This document shows positions 1-11,711 of a stretch of 64,000 nt of DNA, piece after piece. The stretch is taken from NCBI GenBank assembly GCA_021432635.1, contig MU270045.1, positions 398,867-462,866 on the forward strand, in the 5' to 3' direction. The notes beneath the pieces are model-generated. The model saw only the letters and a program-made list of their open reading frames with translations, had not been told where the DNA came from and made no database searches. Source of the DNA: Thozetella sp. PMI_491. Its lineage: Eukaryota; Ascomycota; Sordariomycetes; Chaetosphaeriales; Chaetosphaeriaceae. Made by a program: the position numbers and the translations under genes. Position 1 is the stretch's first letter. Every line of letters starts with the position of its first letter.

Positions 1-513
1 CTTTGCCACAAGACCGAATCCCTTCCCCGGGAATTCCTTGATATCGTATTTTGCCGGCGTGGTCCGGACTAGGTCCTGGTTGATGCCCTTGGTGTTGTCA
101 GGGTCCGTGAAAGCGGGCAGCGAGGCGATGTAGGCTGCCCGCCTGGCGGTGGTCACCAGGGAGATCCCCCTCCCGCCAGCAAAGCTAAGATCTGTGAAGA
201 CGCATATGTTCTCCTTCGCGTCCTGGGACGTGAAGCAGGGCGAACTGAATGTCCAGTTGTGGCCACCATGAGGATTGCAGAACGTGCCATTGGCACAGCC
301 GTGGCCATTCGCGCCATGGTGCTCAAATATGTCGCTGTCTCCCGTGGCCAGGGATATCTGATCGTAGGAATCCGGGAGGCAGACGGGGCCGCCACTTGAG
401 AGCCGGAAAGGCAGGGCTCTGTAGCCGCACACGCCAGCCGAGCGCTCATGGCTCGCAATGTTGGCGGCAGCCACTCCTACGAGCGACAGTAGGGGCGATG
501 CGGCTTTCATCAT
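1..513 (-). CDS. SET-domain protein with N-terminal signal-like segment (partial)
   Basis: Open frame from an ATG at 513 running off the left edge with no stop, 171 residues visible. The first ~20 residues (MMKAASPLLSLVGVAAANIA) look like a signal peptide: a lysine followed by a hydrophobic run ending in small residues. Residues ~30-110 are rich in Cys, Gly and His and contain a possible N-glycosylation site (NWTF). The last visible residues, KYDIKEFPGKGFGLVAK, match the opening strand of a SET domain, in which a basic or aromatic patch precedes G-K-G-x-G-L-V. Many ascomycetes encode such secreted or vacuolar SET proteins; their substrates are poorly known and methyltransferase activity cannot be judged because the catalytic core lies outside the window. 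The second ATG at 510 could also be the start. An intron is not needed within the visible part. Family call is fairly firm; function is unknown. Confidence 0.75.
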   Translation of the reverse strand, partial: MMKAASPLLSLVGVAAANIASHERSAGVCGYRALPFRLSSGGPVCLPDSYDQISLATGDSDIFEHHGANGHGCANGTFCNPHGGHNWTFSSPCFTSQDAKENICVFTDLSFAGGRGISLVTTARRAAYIASLPAFTDPDNTKGINQDLVRTTPAKYDIKEFPGKGFGLVAK

Positions 514-2566
514 GGTATGGAAACGCAAAGTTCTGGTAAGATCCGTTGTGAAGGTAGAGAGCAATAAAGAGCGGGTGGAAGGGGACAGTGGCTCGAACGG
601 GCCGGTTGTGGGAAAGGGCTGTTTATGGCACGCGAGGAGCGAGCATGCTCTCGGGTCGAGTGCCTCACGTTTGACAGACGGCCTGCCGTTCATCTATTTA
701 TTCCAACCGAGCAAGCGGGACTCCCACAGACCTGGCAGGGTCCCTTTCTGAGCCGCTGCTCGGATGTCTGCAGGGTCCCGGGGGTTGGTTGGGGTTAGCC
801 CAGGGGGCGTCACACAGGACGAGCGCTGCTTAGCTTAGCGCAGGCCCTCGGCAGAGATACCTGTGGTTTGGAGCGTGATGATCTGGCTCTGAGCTGCGTA
901 AATTGGCATAGTCTAGATAGTCCAGACCGCCGTCCCAAAATCACCGGCATTTCATTCTAAGCATTTGGGGCTATTTTCGCTGATCAGATCGCATCTGTGA
1001 ATCCTCGCCTCTGCTTTCTCTGTGGCCAAGACCGGGGTACGGCGTGGGTCCAGTTTCCGTTTCGTGTTTCGGTCCAAACAAACTTTAAGAAACGTGGAGC
1101 GCTGCGTATCAGGCGTGTCGCAAGGGGCACACCCCCGCTGGCGAAGTAACCCGCCAATGGGTATCTAGGTAGACAAATGCCGGGGCTGTCTACCAAACGA
1201 AGCCCCAGAAGCGCTGCGACACACTGATGTTCATCGAGCCCCATGTGCCAAGGGTTGCGACATCGAAGCCTCGTTCAACCACTGTCGATACAATACATAT
1301 ATTGTCGCTTTACCCCGGGTGGGCTGATTGGGCCGGTTGTAATGTTGACCAGGAAGTATTCTTAGTCTCTATCTCTCTCATTTGTGCGTGCATGCCATCG
1401 CTGGTGGGGAAGCCGTCTGTGCCGCTCTAAGGCTCCTTCCCCGTCACGGAATCGAAGACGACATGAGGATTCACCTGGTTGCATCATCAAGTAAATAAGC
1501 GCTAGAGCGCATATTTTGGGCAGCGTCAGACCTGGTGGGTGGTTGAGGTATGTACGGAAACATCAACTAAGCAGTCACACGAAGGGAGGGGGTGGGCTTT
1601 CCGGAAGGTGCAGGCCCATGTCCGAACAGCCACTCGTCTCTGTACCAACGCCCGCGCAAAAGTTGCGGGGACGCGCCAGCGGAAGATGGATAAATGTACC
1701 TGTCAACGCACCACCCGGCAACCGCCAAATTTCCATCCCCATTGGCGTGGTGCTGGGGCCTAATGTGTACCTTAACCCCCCTCACCTCCCCCCCTTTCGC
1801 AGTGGCTACACAACCATGACCTCAGTCAAGCGTCACTACAATCACGTAACCTAGTGCGACCCCTTGGCCTTAAAGTGCTCGAGACCAGTGTAAATTCCCT
1901 GTGCGGTTCCTCTATAGGGCTTACCCCACCCTAAGTAATTCCTATGTTGCCATAAGACCTCTAGCTGCTTTGGCATTCCCCCTCAGTACACGCGAGTATT
2001 GAAGCAATAAAAACACCGCAAAAAGTACCCCTTCACGCGTTGACCATTGACCATAGTGCACATCCTTCCAGCAACTTGTTGCATAGGGAATTCTACTCGC
2101 TTTCCTCCATCCTTGCCTGCTCATCAGCACCCTCTAATCCCTCTTCCTTTCTCGGCCGGCCTTGATTGCCAACTTCCCTTCCCGCGGCCGTGGCCTTTCC
2201 CAACTAGACCAACTCTCTCATCATTGGTGTTCGAGGGGACCCTGAAGGCCTTAAGCCCGAGTCCAGGTGGTTTGCGGGGGTTGGGTCTGCCTAGGTAGCG
2301 AGCTGGTACCAAGCGCTCTAGCTTTTATCCAGCGAGCTCTTGAGGCTATGAAGTCGGCCCAGCATAGGCTGGTGTTCTTCGTATGGACGTACATCCTGGC
2401 AACATAGACCTGCGCTTGCAGGACAGTCACGTTCGAGATGAGTCGGTCCACCAAGCGGTTGCTCCAAAGGTACATGGATAACCTCTGTAATCCCGAGAGT
2501 TAGCAACAATTCTCAATAGCTAGCGTGGGCGCCACGGGATGAGATGAGGGCACTTACGCAGAGCGT
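514..2566. other. Intergenic region, SET gene to C2H2 gene
   Basis: About 2 kb between the start of the SET-domain gene and the stop of the C2H2 gene. Only short overlapping open frames on both strands with no family resemblance. The part next to 513 should hold the SET-gene promoter. The part 2318-2566 contains splice signals discussed under the candidate downstream exon. Confidence 0.5.
2318..2559 (-). other. Candidate intron plus downstream exon of the C2H2 gene
   Basis: Just past the C2H2 stop codon the minus strand carries a consensus donor (GTAAGT, near 2559) and, ~70 nt later, an acceptor (GATTACAG, near 2488), followed by an open stretch to a stop at 2318. This may be a 3'-UTR intron, or a genuine last coding exon if the frame is disturbed upstream (see findings). 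No protein family is recognised in the exon, so it is left out of the CDS. Confidence 0.3.
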
Positions 2567-4604
2567 TCAGCCCGATTGCTTCCAAGATCGCCGGAATGGA
2601 CCCTGCAGAATGTCTGCGTTTTTGGTCGTGATAAGATTGTTGGAAATCTTGCCCATGGCGGCGAGGTGTCCTTGTGCGTCCTTGTAGCTCTGAAGAAACT
2701 GGGGGTCCTCTGGCTGGCCGAAGCCCTCAACAAGAGCCTGGAGGGCCCTTTGGTGATCGTACCACTGGTCTAACTCGGTCATGGCCGGCTGAATCTCGTC
2801 TACATGTGCCAGGCTGGCAGAAGTGATGATCGCTGTGCCGCCTGACTTGGCTGACGCGCTCCCAGACTTGCGGTGAGAAGATTTATCACCCGAAGCCTTC
2901 TCTTGGTCGGTCTTACGTTTCTTGCCCTTGGAGCCTGGGGTAGATCCAGAGGCAGGAGGCGATGTGGTGGCTTGTGTTGAAGTCCCGTTGTCGTTGTGGA
3001 CGCGCCTCATGTGGTCCCGGAGATTCCATTGGCGGGGGAAGCCGTGCCCGGGAACAGCACGGTCGCAGCCTTCATAGGTACACAGGTATGGCTTTTCGCC
3101 GTGGCCATGCATAGCGTGGGCCTCACGCTCGTGCCGCAGCAGACAGGCAGTAGAAGAAAAACGTGTGTTCTGGCAACCTTCATGCTTGCATCGATAGGGC
3201 TTGAGGTGAGAGTCGACGAATTTGCTGTAGGTAAAGTCCCGAGTCAACGTCTGGTCAAAGATGGCGCATGGACTCGTGTGCGCGAATATATGAGGCGAAG
3301 GGATGAAGGACAAGCGAAGAGGAGCGCGGGCTTCCTTACTCATAATTGCACTTAAGCTTCTCTGGTTTGTGGCTGCAGTTGGGCTGACCCTCCCACGGGC
3401 AATGAAACAAGTTGTCCGCCTGGGGGCAAGCATTCTTGTAGAGGTAATGGTCCCTAGCAGACTCACCTTCGCCGCTCGAACGGCGAGAGCTAAAGGCCTG
3501 GCGGAGAATGAGAGCATCATCACCGGTAATGGCCATTCCGTGGGATTCCTCGGAGGCTCCGAGTTGCGAAGCAGTTCTATATAAGGCCACTAGGTGAGAC
3601 ACTGTACCGGAGGACTAAAAACTGGGCTAAATGGTGAAAAGGTCGGGGGAATGTGGCAAACAGCCTACGTACCTTGGTGACTGATTTGGACCCATGGGAG
3701 GGGAGGAGTCGATATAGCTTTCCGGCGGGGACGACTCCGGTGGGATGGTGGACCATGTGTCATCTGGGATGCAATCCGGGGCCTGAGGAGACGAGAAACG
3801 GGATCCGACAGGGCTCAACGACGCCCAGGACTGAGGTGAGCCGGCGGGCATCGCCTCAAAGACCTGGGGGTTCACGTGCTGCTGGGCCAGAGCACCGCCG
3901 AGATCAGCGGGATAGTGAAGGCCATCGGCATTCATGGCCACCATGCTCGAGTAAAACGGCGAGGCTGTCACCTGGGAAGAAACTGACAATGCCTCCAAGT
4001 CCTGGGTGGCAAGATAATGGGGGACATCCATCATGCGGCTGGCGCCCATGGAGCTTTCATGGTAAGTCGGCGCGTTACCTGTCAAGTCCAGATTGGGTAT
4101 CTGGGCAGAAGTCTGGGCAAGTATAGATTGCACCCTCGACTGAGTCTTTTTGGACGAGGCCTTGGAGGGCCTGTGCTTGCTGCTCGCGGTAGAGCTCCTT
4201 GAGGTGATGCGGCGCATTGGCTCCGATTTAGGAGCATTTGCCTCCATCACCGGCCATCTCAAGTGGCTGTCATCCAGGTTCTCCGAAGGGTCCCGTTTGG
4301 GAGTCATCTGGCCGAATGGCATCACGAGGTCCTCTGGGTCTCCGTGGTACATGTCTCCATGGTCTGAAAAGTCATGGAAGTTCTGTGGGCCTTCTGCTGT
4401 CGCGTCCCAGGTCGGACCGGAGAGGTCCGCCTGTCCTGTCTGACAAAAAGAAAAGATCCCGGAAGCACTGGAAGAGAGCAGATTGGCCTGGGGCAAGCTG
4501 TAGTCACTGACGGAGGGGTTAGTGTGCTGTTCATCCACTGTCCAACAAGACCCAAACGCGCAAGAGACAAAGACAGAAGATTGAATGCAATCAGAGTGGC
4601 ACAA
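2567..4604 (-). CDS. C2H2 zinc-finger protein, putative transcription factor
   Basis: Three exons read on the minus strand: 4604-3673, 3576-3340 and 3224-2567. Introns of 96 and 115 nt have donors GTACGT and GTAAGG and close in frame, giving 608 residues. The N-terminal ~310 residues are Ser/Pro/Gln-rich and low in complexity. The conserved core (about 350-490) is a Cys/His array: a Cys-rich segment CPWEGQPNCSHKPEKLKC, then the finger YRCKHEGC...LLRHEREAH (C-x4-C-x12-H-x4-H), then YLCTYEGC...LRDHMRRVH with a longer loop. A basic Lys-rich stretch (GKKRKTDQEK) follows and may be a nuclear signal. The core resembles C2H2 proteins common in Sordariomycetes, so a nuclear DNA-binding role is likely; targets are unknown. 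The start is uncertain: the first ~45 residues look unlike the rest, and an upstream intron or a downstream ATG is possible. The C-terminus may be altered (see findings). Confidence 0.8.
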
Positions 4605-6744
4605 CTATGTTCCTATACGTCGGTAGCGGTTAGTATAAGGACTACCGGTATCACAAGGGGTAAGTTACAGACCACTTTGAGTCGACACTGATTTAGGCCG
4701 AGGAAAGACATGTTGGAATCCATTCTAGTTCTCGTGGGTGGAGCGGATGCCAGAACGCCTAGCATTGTCGGGTGGGCAAATCCAGGGCGGCGTAGGTGCA
4801 AGTGCTTGGCAAGAAGCGACTTGGGAAATCCAGGTAGAGAAATGTGTTCCTCGGGTCACAAGCAGTAGGAGTACCGCCACATCCAGTGAATGACCACGGC
4901 CAGACAGTTGCAGTAAGAGAGAAGGAAAAGGGTTTGCGGGGGAGAAGTTGGGGCGCTCCAGTTCGGCAAGTTCGTTATAGATCTGTCGGAGCGAAACAAC
5001 ACAGTCCGGGCTGAGGGGCGCGCTTGCTCGAGGTCATGTGCGCAGTCCCTCTGGTCCGTTTGTCGTCTCAAGGCAAGAGTGGGCAAGACCATGGGGCCAC
5101 ACTATAAGTCCAGAACAATAGGGTCCATTTGGGTATGTCGACAGTTATATCAAGGGATCCAGAATCCACGCAGAGGCAATGTCCTTGAATAACAGTAGCT
5201 AAGAAATTCCAGATCAACTGGCAAGCCGAGGGGGTACGGGGTCCCAGTCAAGTCGGCTAGAATGGTCCAGTTCTACGCGTCTTTGAAACCTACAACTTCC
5301 CAGATTTTGTCAAAGAGGGAAATGAGGGTTATCAAAAACTCGTCGGCAGATTATCCGGCGTCCTACCAGAAGGGTTTCTGGTCAAGTCCCAGGGATGACG
5401 AAGTTTCTCGTCCAGTCAATGGGACACAAGGTCCATTGTGCATCCCGACATGTCCGGCAAATGAGGAATCCTAGGTCCTAAGGGGGACTCCACGGGCAAT
5501 TTCCACTGGTTCCTCGTGTAGTCACATCCACTAGAGTCCTAATACGGTCATATCAGACGCTGGGCGATACTCACCAGTCGCTTCTCGGCTCGATAAGGGC
5601 CTCTTGTAAAATATCTTTTGTGCGAGACGTCGGGTTCGACGATCACGCGGCACTCTCGACGAGTGGTCCACAGAGAAGTTCCTGGGCAGTTTCCACGTGG
5701 TTCCATGGCAGTCCTGGGGAATTATCCTGGCGAAATCTCAGGCGCTGAGCAGGCAGCGGGCCGTGAGATGTTTTTTTTTCCTGGGGCGCATGTATCCTCG
5801 GGTCGACGATTTGTCGCAGGCCGCACTTGGGCCGCAGGCAAGAGAAACAGACACAGAATCGAAAGGAAAACAGGAGTTGGCACACAACATCATATCATGA
5901 GCAGCCGAGAAAAGCAGAACGGGCCTCCCAGTAGAAAGAAAAAAAAGACGCAATATACCTCGAAGGGGTCTGAACCTCATCCAGCTCAAGGTGGGTTAGG
6001 CCAGCCATGGTGTCAGCCCGTGAAAGAACAAGAGCAGTCATTTCCTGGTAGGCAGAATGCACAGAGCGAGCTATGCTCAATCCGGGATAGAGAAGAGAAA
6101 CACTGCGATGGCTCCTCGCAGTGTCCTGGGTCCAGTGGCAAAAAAATGTGTCTCCCAGTGGCTTGATTGTCGTCAGGTATTGCTGCCGTACAACAGAAAG
6201 GGTGATCCTTGTGTAGTTGCAGAAGGTGGTCCCGGAGGGGGATCAGCAGGGCGGGTTGAAGAGTGACGTTGTGGTAATAAGTGGGAAAAAGCAGAGGAGA
6301 TCTAAGGGAGGGCAGGGCTCGTGTCGTATGTTGGGTTGGGTCTTGGTTGGGCACAAATGGTTGGGCTGAAAGACGAAAAAAAAAAACTTCGGGGGAAAGG
6401 AGCGGCGTTGGGCAGAGAAGGGCCTGTTTGGGTTTTAATCGTGAAAATGAGCTTCCTGGTCTGGGCGTTTCCAACTCATCAGTGGGCGCGACCCCACCCG
6501 GCCAGGTTGCATTTTTGCATTTAATTTGCTGCTCCCGCAGGACTCGCGACAGTTGTCTGCTTCTCCCATGGGCCGTCACACAGGCCGCAGAATGGTGCTA
6601 AGCTGAGCTGGCATTGCGCCTCTGCAGGTCTCATAGGATGGACTTGCATGGGCTGTCGCACACCGCTGTTGACTGGCGCTGCTTCCTTGGTTTTCACGAC
6701 ACGACAGCGTGCTGGCGGGGCACCGACAAGCACCCCCGGCCTAT

Positions 6745-6771
6745 CACGGCCAGTCACGGCCAGTCACGGCC
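6745..6771. repeat. Tandem 10-mer, about 2.7 copies
   Basis: CACGGCCAGT is repeated twice and followed by a partial third copy. It is short and perfect. No function is evident. Confidence 0.85.
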
Positions 6772-7242
6772 GCTAGCCGCTGTCCGAGAGGGATCATGGC
6801 TGCAACCAGAGCTTGCCAACGCATCATTGCAGGTGGCCCTTGGACCAACCGTCCACAAAAGATTGTCCGAGGACGAAATGCGCTAGGGAGAGCCTCGTTG
6901 CTGTACTGTTCCAATTTGCCAACCACCCCCGCGCCTACCCTGATGGACCCGACACGAGGCCCTCCTAGAGCACATCGTCGACGAGGCTAGTCATCCCGGC
7001 CAACCAGCCTTAGCTCGCCAGCTAAGCCAACCTAACTTGGCCAAAGAGGGAGGGCCGAGTGGGCAGGGGCACAGATGACAACACACCCGAGGAAGGTGAG
7101 CAAGAAGGTGATGATGAGCGGGGGCTTGTCGCGTGCTCTCATTGCTGCGAGCACTTAGCTGACCATGCGTTTCTAGGTGGAGGACCTTGTTGTAGTGAGA
7201 GGGTTCAACCGTGGACAGGGCGGCGAGAGTGACATGGCTTTA

Positions 7243-7309
7243 TTCTCTCTCTCTCCCTCCCTCTGTGTGTGTATATGTGTGTGTGTGTGTCTCTGTCTGT
7301 CTGTCTGTC
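7243..7309. repeat. Compound microsatellite (CT)n, (GT)n, (CTGT)n
   Basis: Consecutive runs of TC, CCCT, TG (interrupted by TATA) and TCTG units on the plus strand. This is typical slippage-prone simple sequence and could be polymorphic between isolates. Confidence 0.95.
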
Positions 7310-7839
7310 ATTGTGGTGATGATAGTATCCGCCAATCCGGTGGCTTCTTTCTCGCCCTGACACTCACATTACTTGATGCGAGTGCCTCCAACTTCGAAAT
7401 CCACCTGGGTTGCTACCTGAGGACCAGCAGGCTTCTTCGCGTTGCCTTGCTAAGGCTACTTGTCTGTGATGCCCGAATAATGGAGGAGGAGCCGAGCAGA
7501 CCGCAAGGTAAGCCAAGTAGGCAAGTAGGCCAACGCCATCTGCTCCAGGCTCAAGCAGTCGGCCCCACGTGGCTATGTACCCTACCACCGCCGACCAAAC
7601 TGCTTTGTCTCTGGGTAGCTAACAGGGAAGTGTCCAGTGTCCGTCGGATGTACGCGGTATGGAACACAAAGCTCCCGCCGCCCCCCAAGCGATATCGCCG
7701 ACTCTCAATGACTTCTGCCCGGGTTTGCCGCTGTTGGTATTGGATATCCCCCCCTCTTCGGCCCAAGTCATGCAAATAGCTTTGCGGTAGCGGTCGACGC
7801 CGATGGGCTCTCCCTATCCCTTCTTCACCCTTCGGGCGG

Positions 7840-9797
7840 CTACGAACTTCGTACTCTATGCACCATCACCGTGTCCGAGCCGACACCACCTCTTGGCTTT
7901 GAAATCTGCTGTGGTTGCGAGGCCGCCTCCTCCCATGCCTCCCGCAACTCCTCCTCTCCCATGAACCCGTCCACCCATGCAACCTGCCTTAGGCTCTGCC
8001 GGGCAGCATCCCAATCATTCAATCCCATCGCGTGGTTAGCGAGCCTGATCTTGGCGTAAAATGCCCTCCGCCACATCACGATCTGCATCTGCTCGAGCTT
8101 GTTGGAAGCAGTTGCGCTCGCCACGGCCGAGAGGCCAAAGACCATGGTCCAGAACCACACGTTCCGACTACAGGACCCATCGATGAAGGCCTTCTCCGTC
8201 CTGGCGGCATCGTCCAGAAACTGTTCGATTAGCCAGTTGATGATAAACGAGCTTGTCGCTCCCTTTTGCAGCAGCATGGCCATGTATAGGTAGCAGGACA
8301 TGAAGGCGCACCGACTACTCTTGATGAAGGTGGCAAACTGCTTGGGCTCGGTCGGGATGCCGTTGAAAGCAACGTAGCCTTGCCCACCGAGGGAGCCGGC
8401 ACGGGCAACCCAGTGGCTTCGCTCGCCCTTGCCCTCATCCTGCCACCACCTCTCTCTCGTGATAGGCCAAATGGCCATGAAGAGCAATGAGATGGGCGGA
8501 GGGAGGTAGTAGCTGTCGTCGAAGTCATGTCTAGTTGCAATCTCGCCATACAGTATCGAGCTTAGGGCCCTAGGAAGAGCATTTAGCAAGTTGCCACCTC
8601 GCAGCGCAAGGGGAGCAGGTGGTAAGGCTCACATCCTGATGGTTCGCTGAAATAATGATAGGTCGCCGTGCTGAACTGGCTTGCCCAGAAGATCCATAAT
8701 CCTGCGTATCCCTCGGAGGTGGGTGACAATGGCGGGAACTCCCGACCACGGGTTTGTCTCCCAGAGGGACGCTTCCATCAGCGCGAGACTGGCCACGGTG
8801 GCTATTGTTGAGTCACTGGTGGCGGTCGAGGCGTTCTTGACCTGCTGTCCTACATATCTGTACGCCTCTAGCTTGTGGTGGAGGAGCGGCAGCTTCACCG
8901 AATCGAAGTCGCCCGTTGCCCAGAGCCACTGCACGGCGGATAGGAGAAGCGATCCGTGAAGGAAACCCGGATCCGATAACGCTTGGTGAATCCTGTAGAC
9001 ACTCCGTTAGAGCGGGAAGAGGCCACCGGGCGCAGGCCATGGATATCCTGCGGGCGGGGGAGAAGCAATACTCACACGAAGGAATCCCGCGGGCCCGGGA
9101 TCCCGGGACGATCTTTCGTCCTCTGCCGGGCAACTACAGGTATGTCAGTGGGTAGGCCAAATCGGCGAAGAGCGATAGCGAATGTGGCCGACGTAGCATA
9201 GCGGTGACATACATGTGTGGAAGAGCCATTTAGACCTGCCCGGCATATCCACAGGAAACCCGACGAGAGCGTCCTTAGGCATCATGTCGAGTAGGTTATG
9301 GGAATGGGGGTCGGCCGGCTCCACATGCGACGGCAATGGTGACCGACTGGTCGTATCCGGTCCCACGACCGTGGAGACGAACGGATCGGCATATCCACAC
9401 TCGCTCCCGGAGCGTAGACAGTTTGTGCTATGTGGCCGGTGTTAGGCTCAAATCTGCATCGTTCCGCCGCCCAAATATCTTTCTCCTATAGCTAGGCATC
9501 TGGGGGACTCGTGCATTCGACTTGCGGGGAATGAAAAGGAAGAGGGGGAAAAGGGGGGCGCGGTTGCCGAAGGAGTGAAGCACGAGGCAATTGGCTGAGG
9601 TATACGCACCAGAGTGGTTTCTTCTCGTCGCATCGTACGTGTCTCTTCTTGCAACTGGCGCATCCGCCGCGGCTCCGTCGGTGATATTTCCTCTGCCGCG
9701 TCTTCTGGAGTGAGAGGGACCCGCCATGGGGAGATGGCTGCTGGTGCGCACTGGCCATAGCGGGCAGCCGAGCAGGTGTTTGGGAGCAAGCCGACAT
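7840..9797 (-). CDS. Zn2Cys6 transcription factor
   Basis: Five exons on the minus strand: 9797-9610, 9427-9213, 9133-9076, 8992-8633 and 8569-7840. Introns of 182, 79, 83 and 63 nt have GTGCGT, GTATGT, GTGAGT and GTGAGC donors, and every junction keeps frame, giving 516 residues. The zinc cluster lies at residues ~45-75 and is completed across the first intron: CASCKKRHVRC, then a short loop, then CTNCLRSGSEC (C-x2-C-x6-C-x6-C-x2-C-x6-C). An Arg-rich patch (RQRKYHRRSRGG) precedes it. The rest, from about residue 130, is the helical fungal-specific regulatory region with blocks such as GFLHGSLLLSAVQWLW and GIRRIMDLLG. Binuclear-cluster proteins of this build bind CGG-containing sites in the nucleus; the target pathway cannot be read from the neighbours. 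The ATG at 9797 is chosen because it precedes the basic patch; the Met 13 codons later is an alternative start. Confidence 0.88.
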
Positions 9798-10155
9798 CTA
9801 GGCAGCGATGAGTTGAGGGTAAATCTGACGTTGGGAGCTGTTCTTTTTTTCCACTTCCTCCTCTCTGGCCCTTCCCTTTCGGCGGGGAGCAGCAGGTCTC
9901 GCCAGCGGCGCGCGGTTGCCGCTGCGAACAGACCATCACCTACGTGCGCACTCTCCTGGCGTCAGATCCGGGCGGCGACCATGACAGCGACAGACAGTGC
10001 GCGGCGATTGTCCATTGGCCCTAGGCCCTGTGGTGTGTTCAGGTTGTCGACCAAAGCGGGCACGCCAGCACCACGCCTTGGATAATTTATGTAAGGCACC
10101 CTCAGAGGCAGACAATGGGCGCTGGCAAATCGGGGGAGGGTAATTAGCCCCTTTG

Positions 10156-10380
10156 CTAGAATCCGGCGCGGGTGCGGCAGTGCTTTCCCGCCTGCTTTAT
10201 GCTCAGTTTCTGGATCAACTTACGAAGCCCGTTCGGCGTTGCCTTGGGTCCTTGGAGGGCGACATCCACAGCAGAGTCCATGTCGTGATGCGGCACAGCA
10301 ATTAATCTCACCAATTGCCCAGGGCACTCAGCCTTGCTGGCCTTGAGCCTCTCGTAGGTTACACAGGCCTCCACGCCCAT
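10156..10380 (-). CDS. Small hypothetical ORF, 74 residues
   Basis: ATG at 10380 to TAG at 10156, encoding a basic, Lys-rich protein beginning MGVEACVTYERLKASKAEC. Codon choice is moderately GC-ending like the real genes, and the frame contains candidate internal splice sites (GTGAGA, GTAAGT), so it could be a single gene, part of a spliced gene or a remnant. An open stretch upstream on the same strand (10407-10649) might belong to it. No family is recognised; chance occurrence is quite possible. Confidence 0.22.
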   Translation of the reverse strand: MGVEACVTYERLKASKAECPGQLVRLIAVPHHDMDSAVDVALQGPKATPNGLRKLIQKLSIKQAGKHCRTRAGF

Positions 10381-11687
10381 ATCTTCGCAGAGCCACGGGG
10401 TGTCACTCACCCCATGCCCCCGTAAGGCTGAGAATGCGGGTGTCTCGTTTCCAACACCCTTGCGCAGGCCAGGACGGACTCTACTTCGTACTGTTCGCGT
10501 TCAGAGGTATAGTCTGTGGTAGGCTTCTTCCCATCGGAGCGCATTCCGGCACGGTTCCTCCACTGTCGGCAAGTTGTGCGGTGTACGCACTCGTCAACTG
10601 GGCCGGCGCCCAAACCTCCCTCTTCTAGCCGCCGGCCACAGCCCTCCAACCCATACTATTCCCTCCTGCGATCCCCGGGACGGGAGGGGTGCTGCTTGCT
10701 TACTACCACTCTACCATGACTGACTGACCACGGATGCAGATAGGCCCCGTTACGGCGTGCTTACCAATCGAACTCTTCCCCCCCCTCCCCAATCATCCGC
10801 CCCCCTACCCCTGCCGGAAGGCATTGGTTGTGCTGTTTGCCCAGCAATCCTAAGCAACCGCGGCCGAGCGGGACATCGAGGCCGGGGATCTAGCCTTGTC
10901 GGAACATAGCAGGTGGTCGGCGCCTGCGGACCTTCCGCCACCAGAACTCCACACGGCGCTCTCGAAATCGGAGCAATTCGGTTCGGGCGTTCTGTTCAGT
11001 TCGTCGGAAGATGGGCCTACCGATGGACGAAATGCGCCGTCGGTATTCCGGCCTACTCCACTCCATCCCCTGTCGAGATGGTGCCGATGCTCGGCAATAA
11101 AAATAACGCCTGAGAAGAACGCCCGCGGCCCAGCGGACTCGCGCCGCGCCCGGACTGGAGCATCAGAACAAGGCAGAGAGGACAGGCGTAGGGAGATCCA
11201 GCACCAAGGTACTAGTTAAGTCCACCTGCGACTCGCAAGAGGCCATCTTACCAAGTGGTAGGGCGAGGGCACGGCTAGGGTGCTGGGCCGGCGTATCGGC
11301 TACCAGCTTGGGCCTCCAAGGGGAGGAAGACAGGGAACCAAGCACTCTCGGGATTCCTGACAACATAGGCAAAGAGAAGCAGATTCGAGCGCAGAATCCT
11401 TCCGGAAGCTCAGTACTTTTTATTGCTGAGACTGAGGTTCTAAGCATGACCCCGGTGGGGCTGCCCGAGCCCGCCTTACTTCGTACATTTTGGGCTTCCG
11501 GTAGCACAATACCATTCCTGCCCAACCTTCGCTGCCGAACAACCATCACCGCCTCGCCGTTGACAGGGGAGAACCTTGCACCAATCCCCCGACGGCCACG
11601 CCTTCCCCCGCTGCCTCATGTTTTCTCGGGAGTGGTGGTGTCGGGGCGTTGGGCAACGGAATAAGCGCGCTGTTGAACACCACCTCC

Positions 11688-11711
11688 ACCCCCCCCCCCC
11701 CTTTTTTTTTT
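11688..11711 (+). repeat. Homopolymer tract C(n)T(n)
   Basis: A run of about 15 C followed by about 10 T on the plus strand. Likely a polymorphic homopolymer in the leader or promoter of the downstream plus-strand gene. Confidence 0.9.

Larger units (their letters stand above)
4605..7839. other. Long intergenic/leader region upstream of the C2H2 gene
   Basis: About 3.2 kb without a supportable gene. Open frames of up to 188 codons occur (for example 6013-6579 minus) but they are Pro/Leu/Ser-rich, overlap on opposite strands and match no family. The region probably contains the C2H2 promoter and possibly a long 5' leader, as is usual for fungal regulators, plus the 3' end of the Zn2Cys6 gene near 7840. 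It includes a small tandem repeat (6745-6771) and a microsatellite (7243-7309). Confidence 0.5.

Noticed and set aside
5618-6166. 182-codon plus-strand open frame
   Set aside because: No recognisable family, overlaps the frame above on the other strand, and lacks splice or composition support.
6013-6579. 188-codon minus-strand open frame
   Set aside because: Pro/Leu/Ser-rich composition, no domain, and overlapped by several plus-strand frames. It looks like leader or intergenic sequence of the C2H2 gene.
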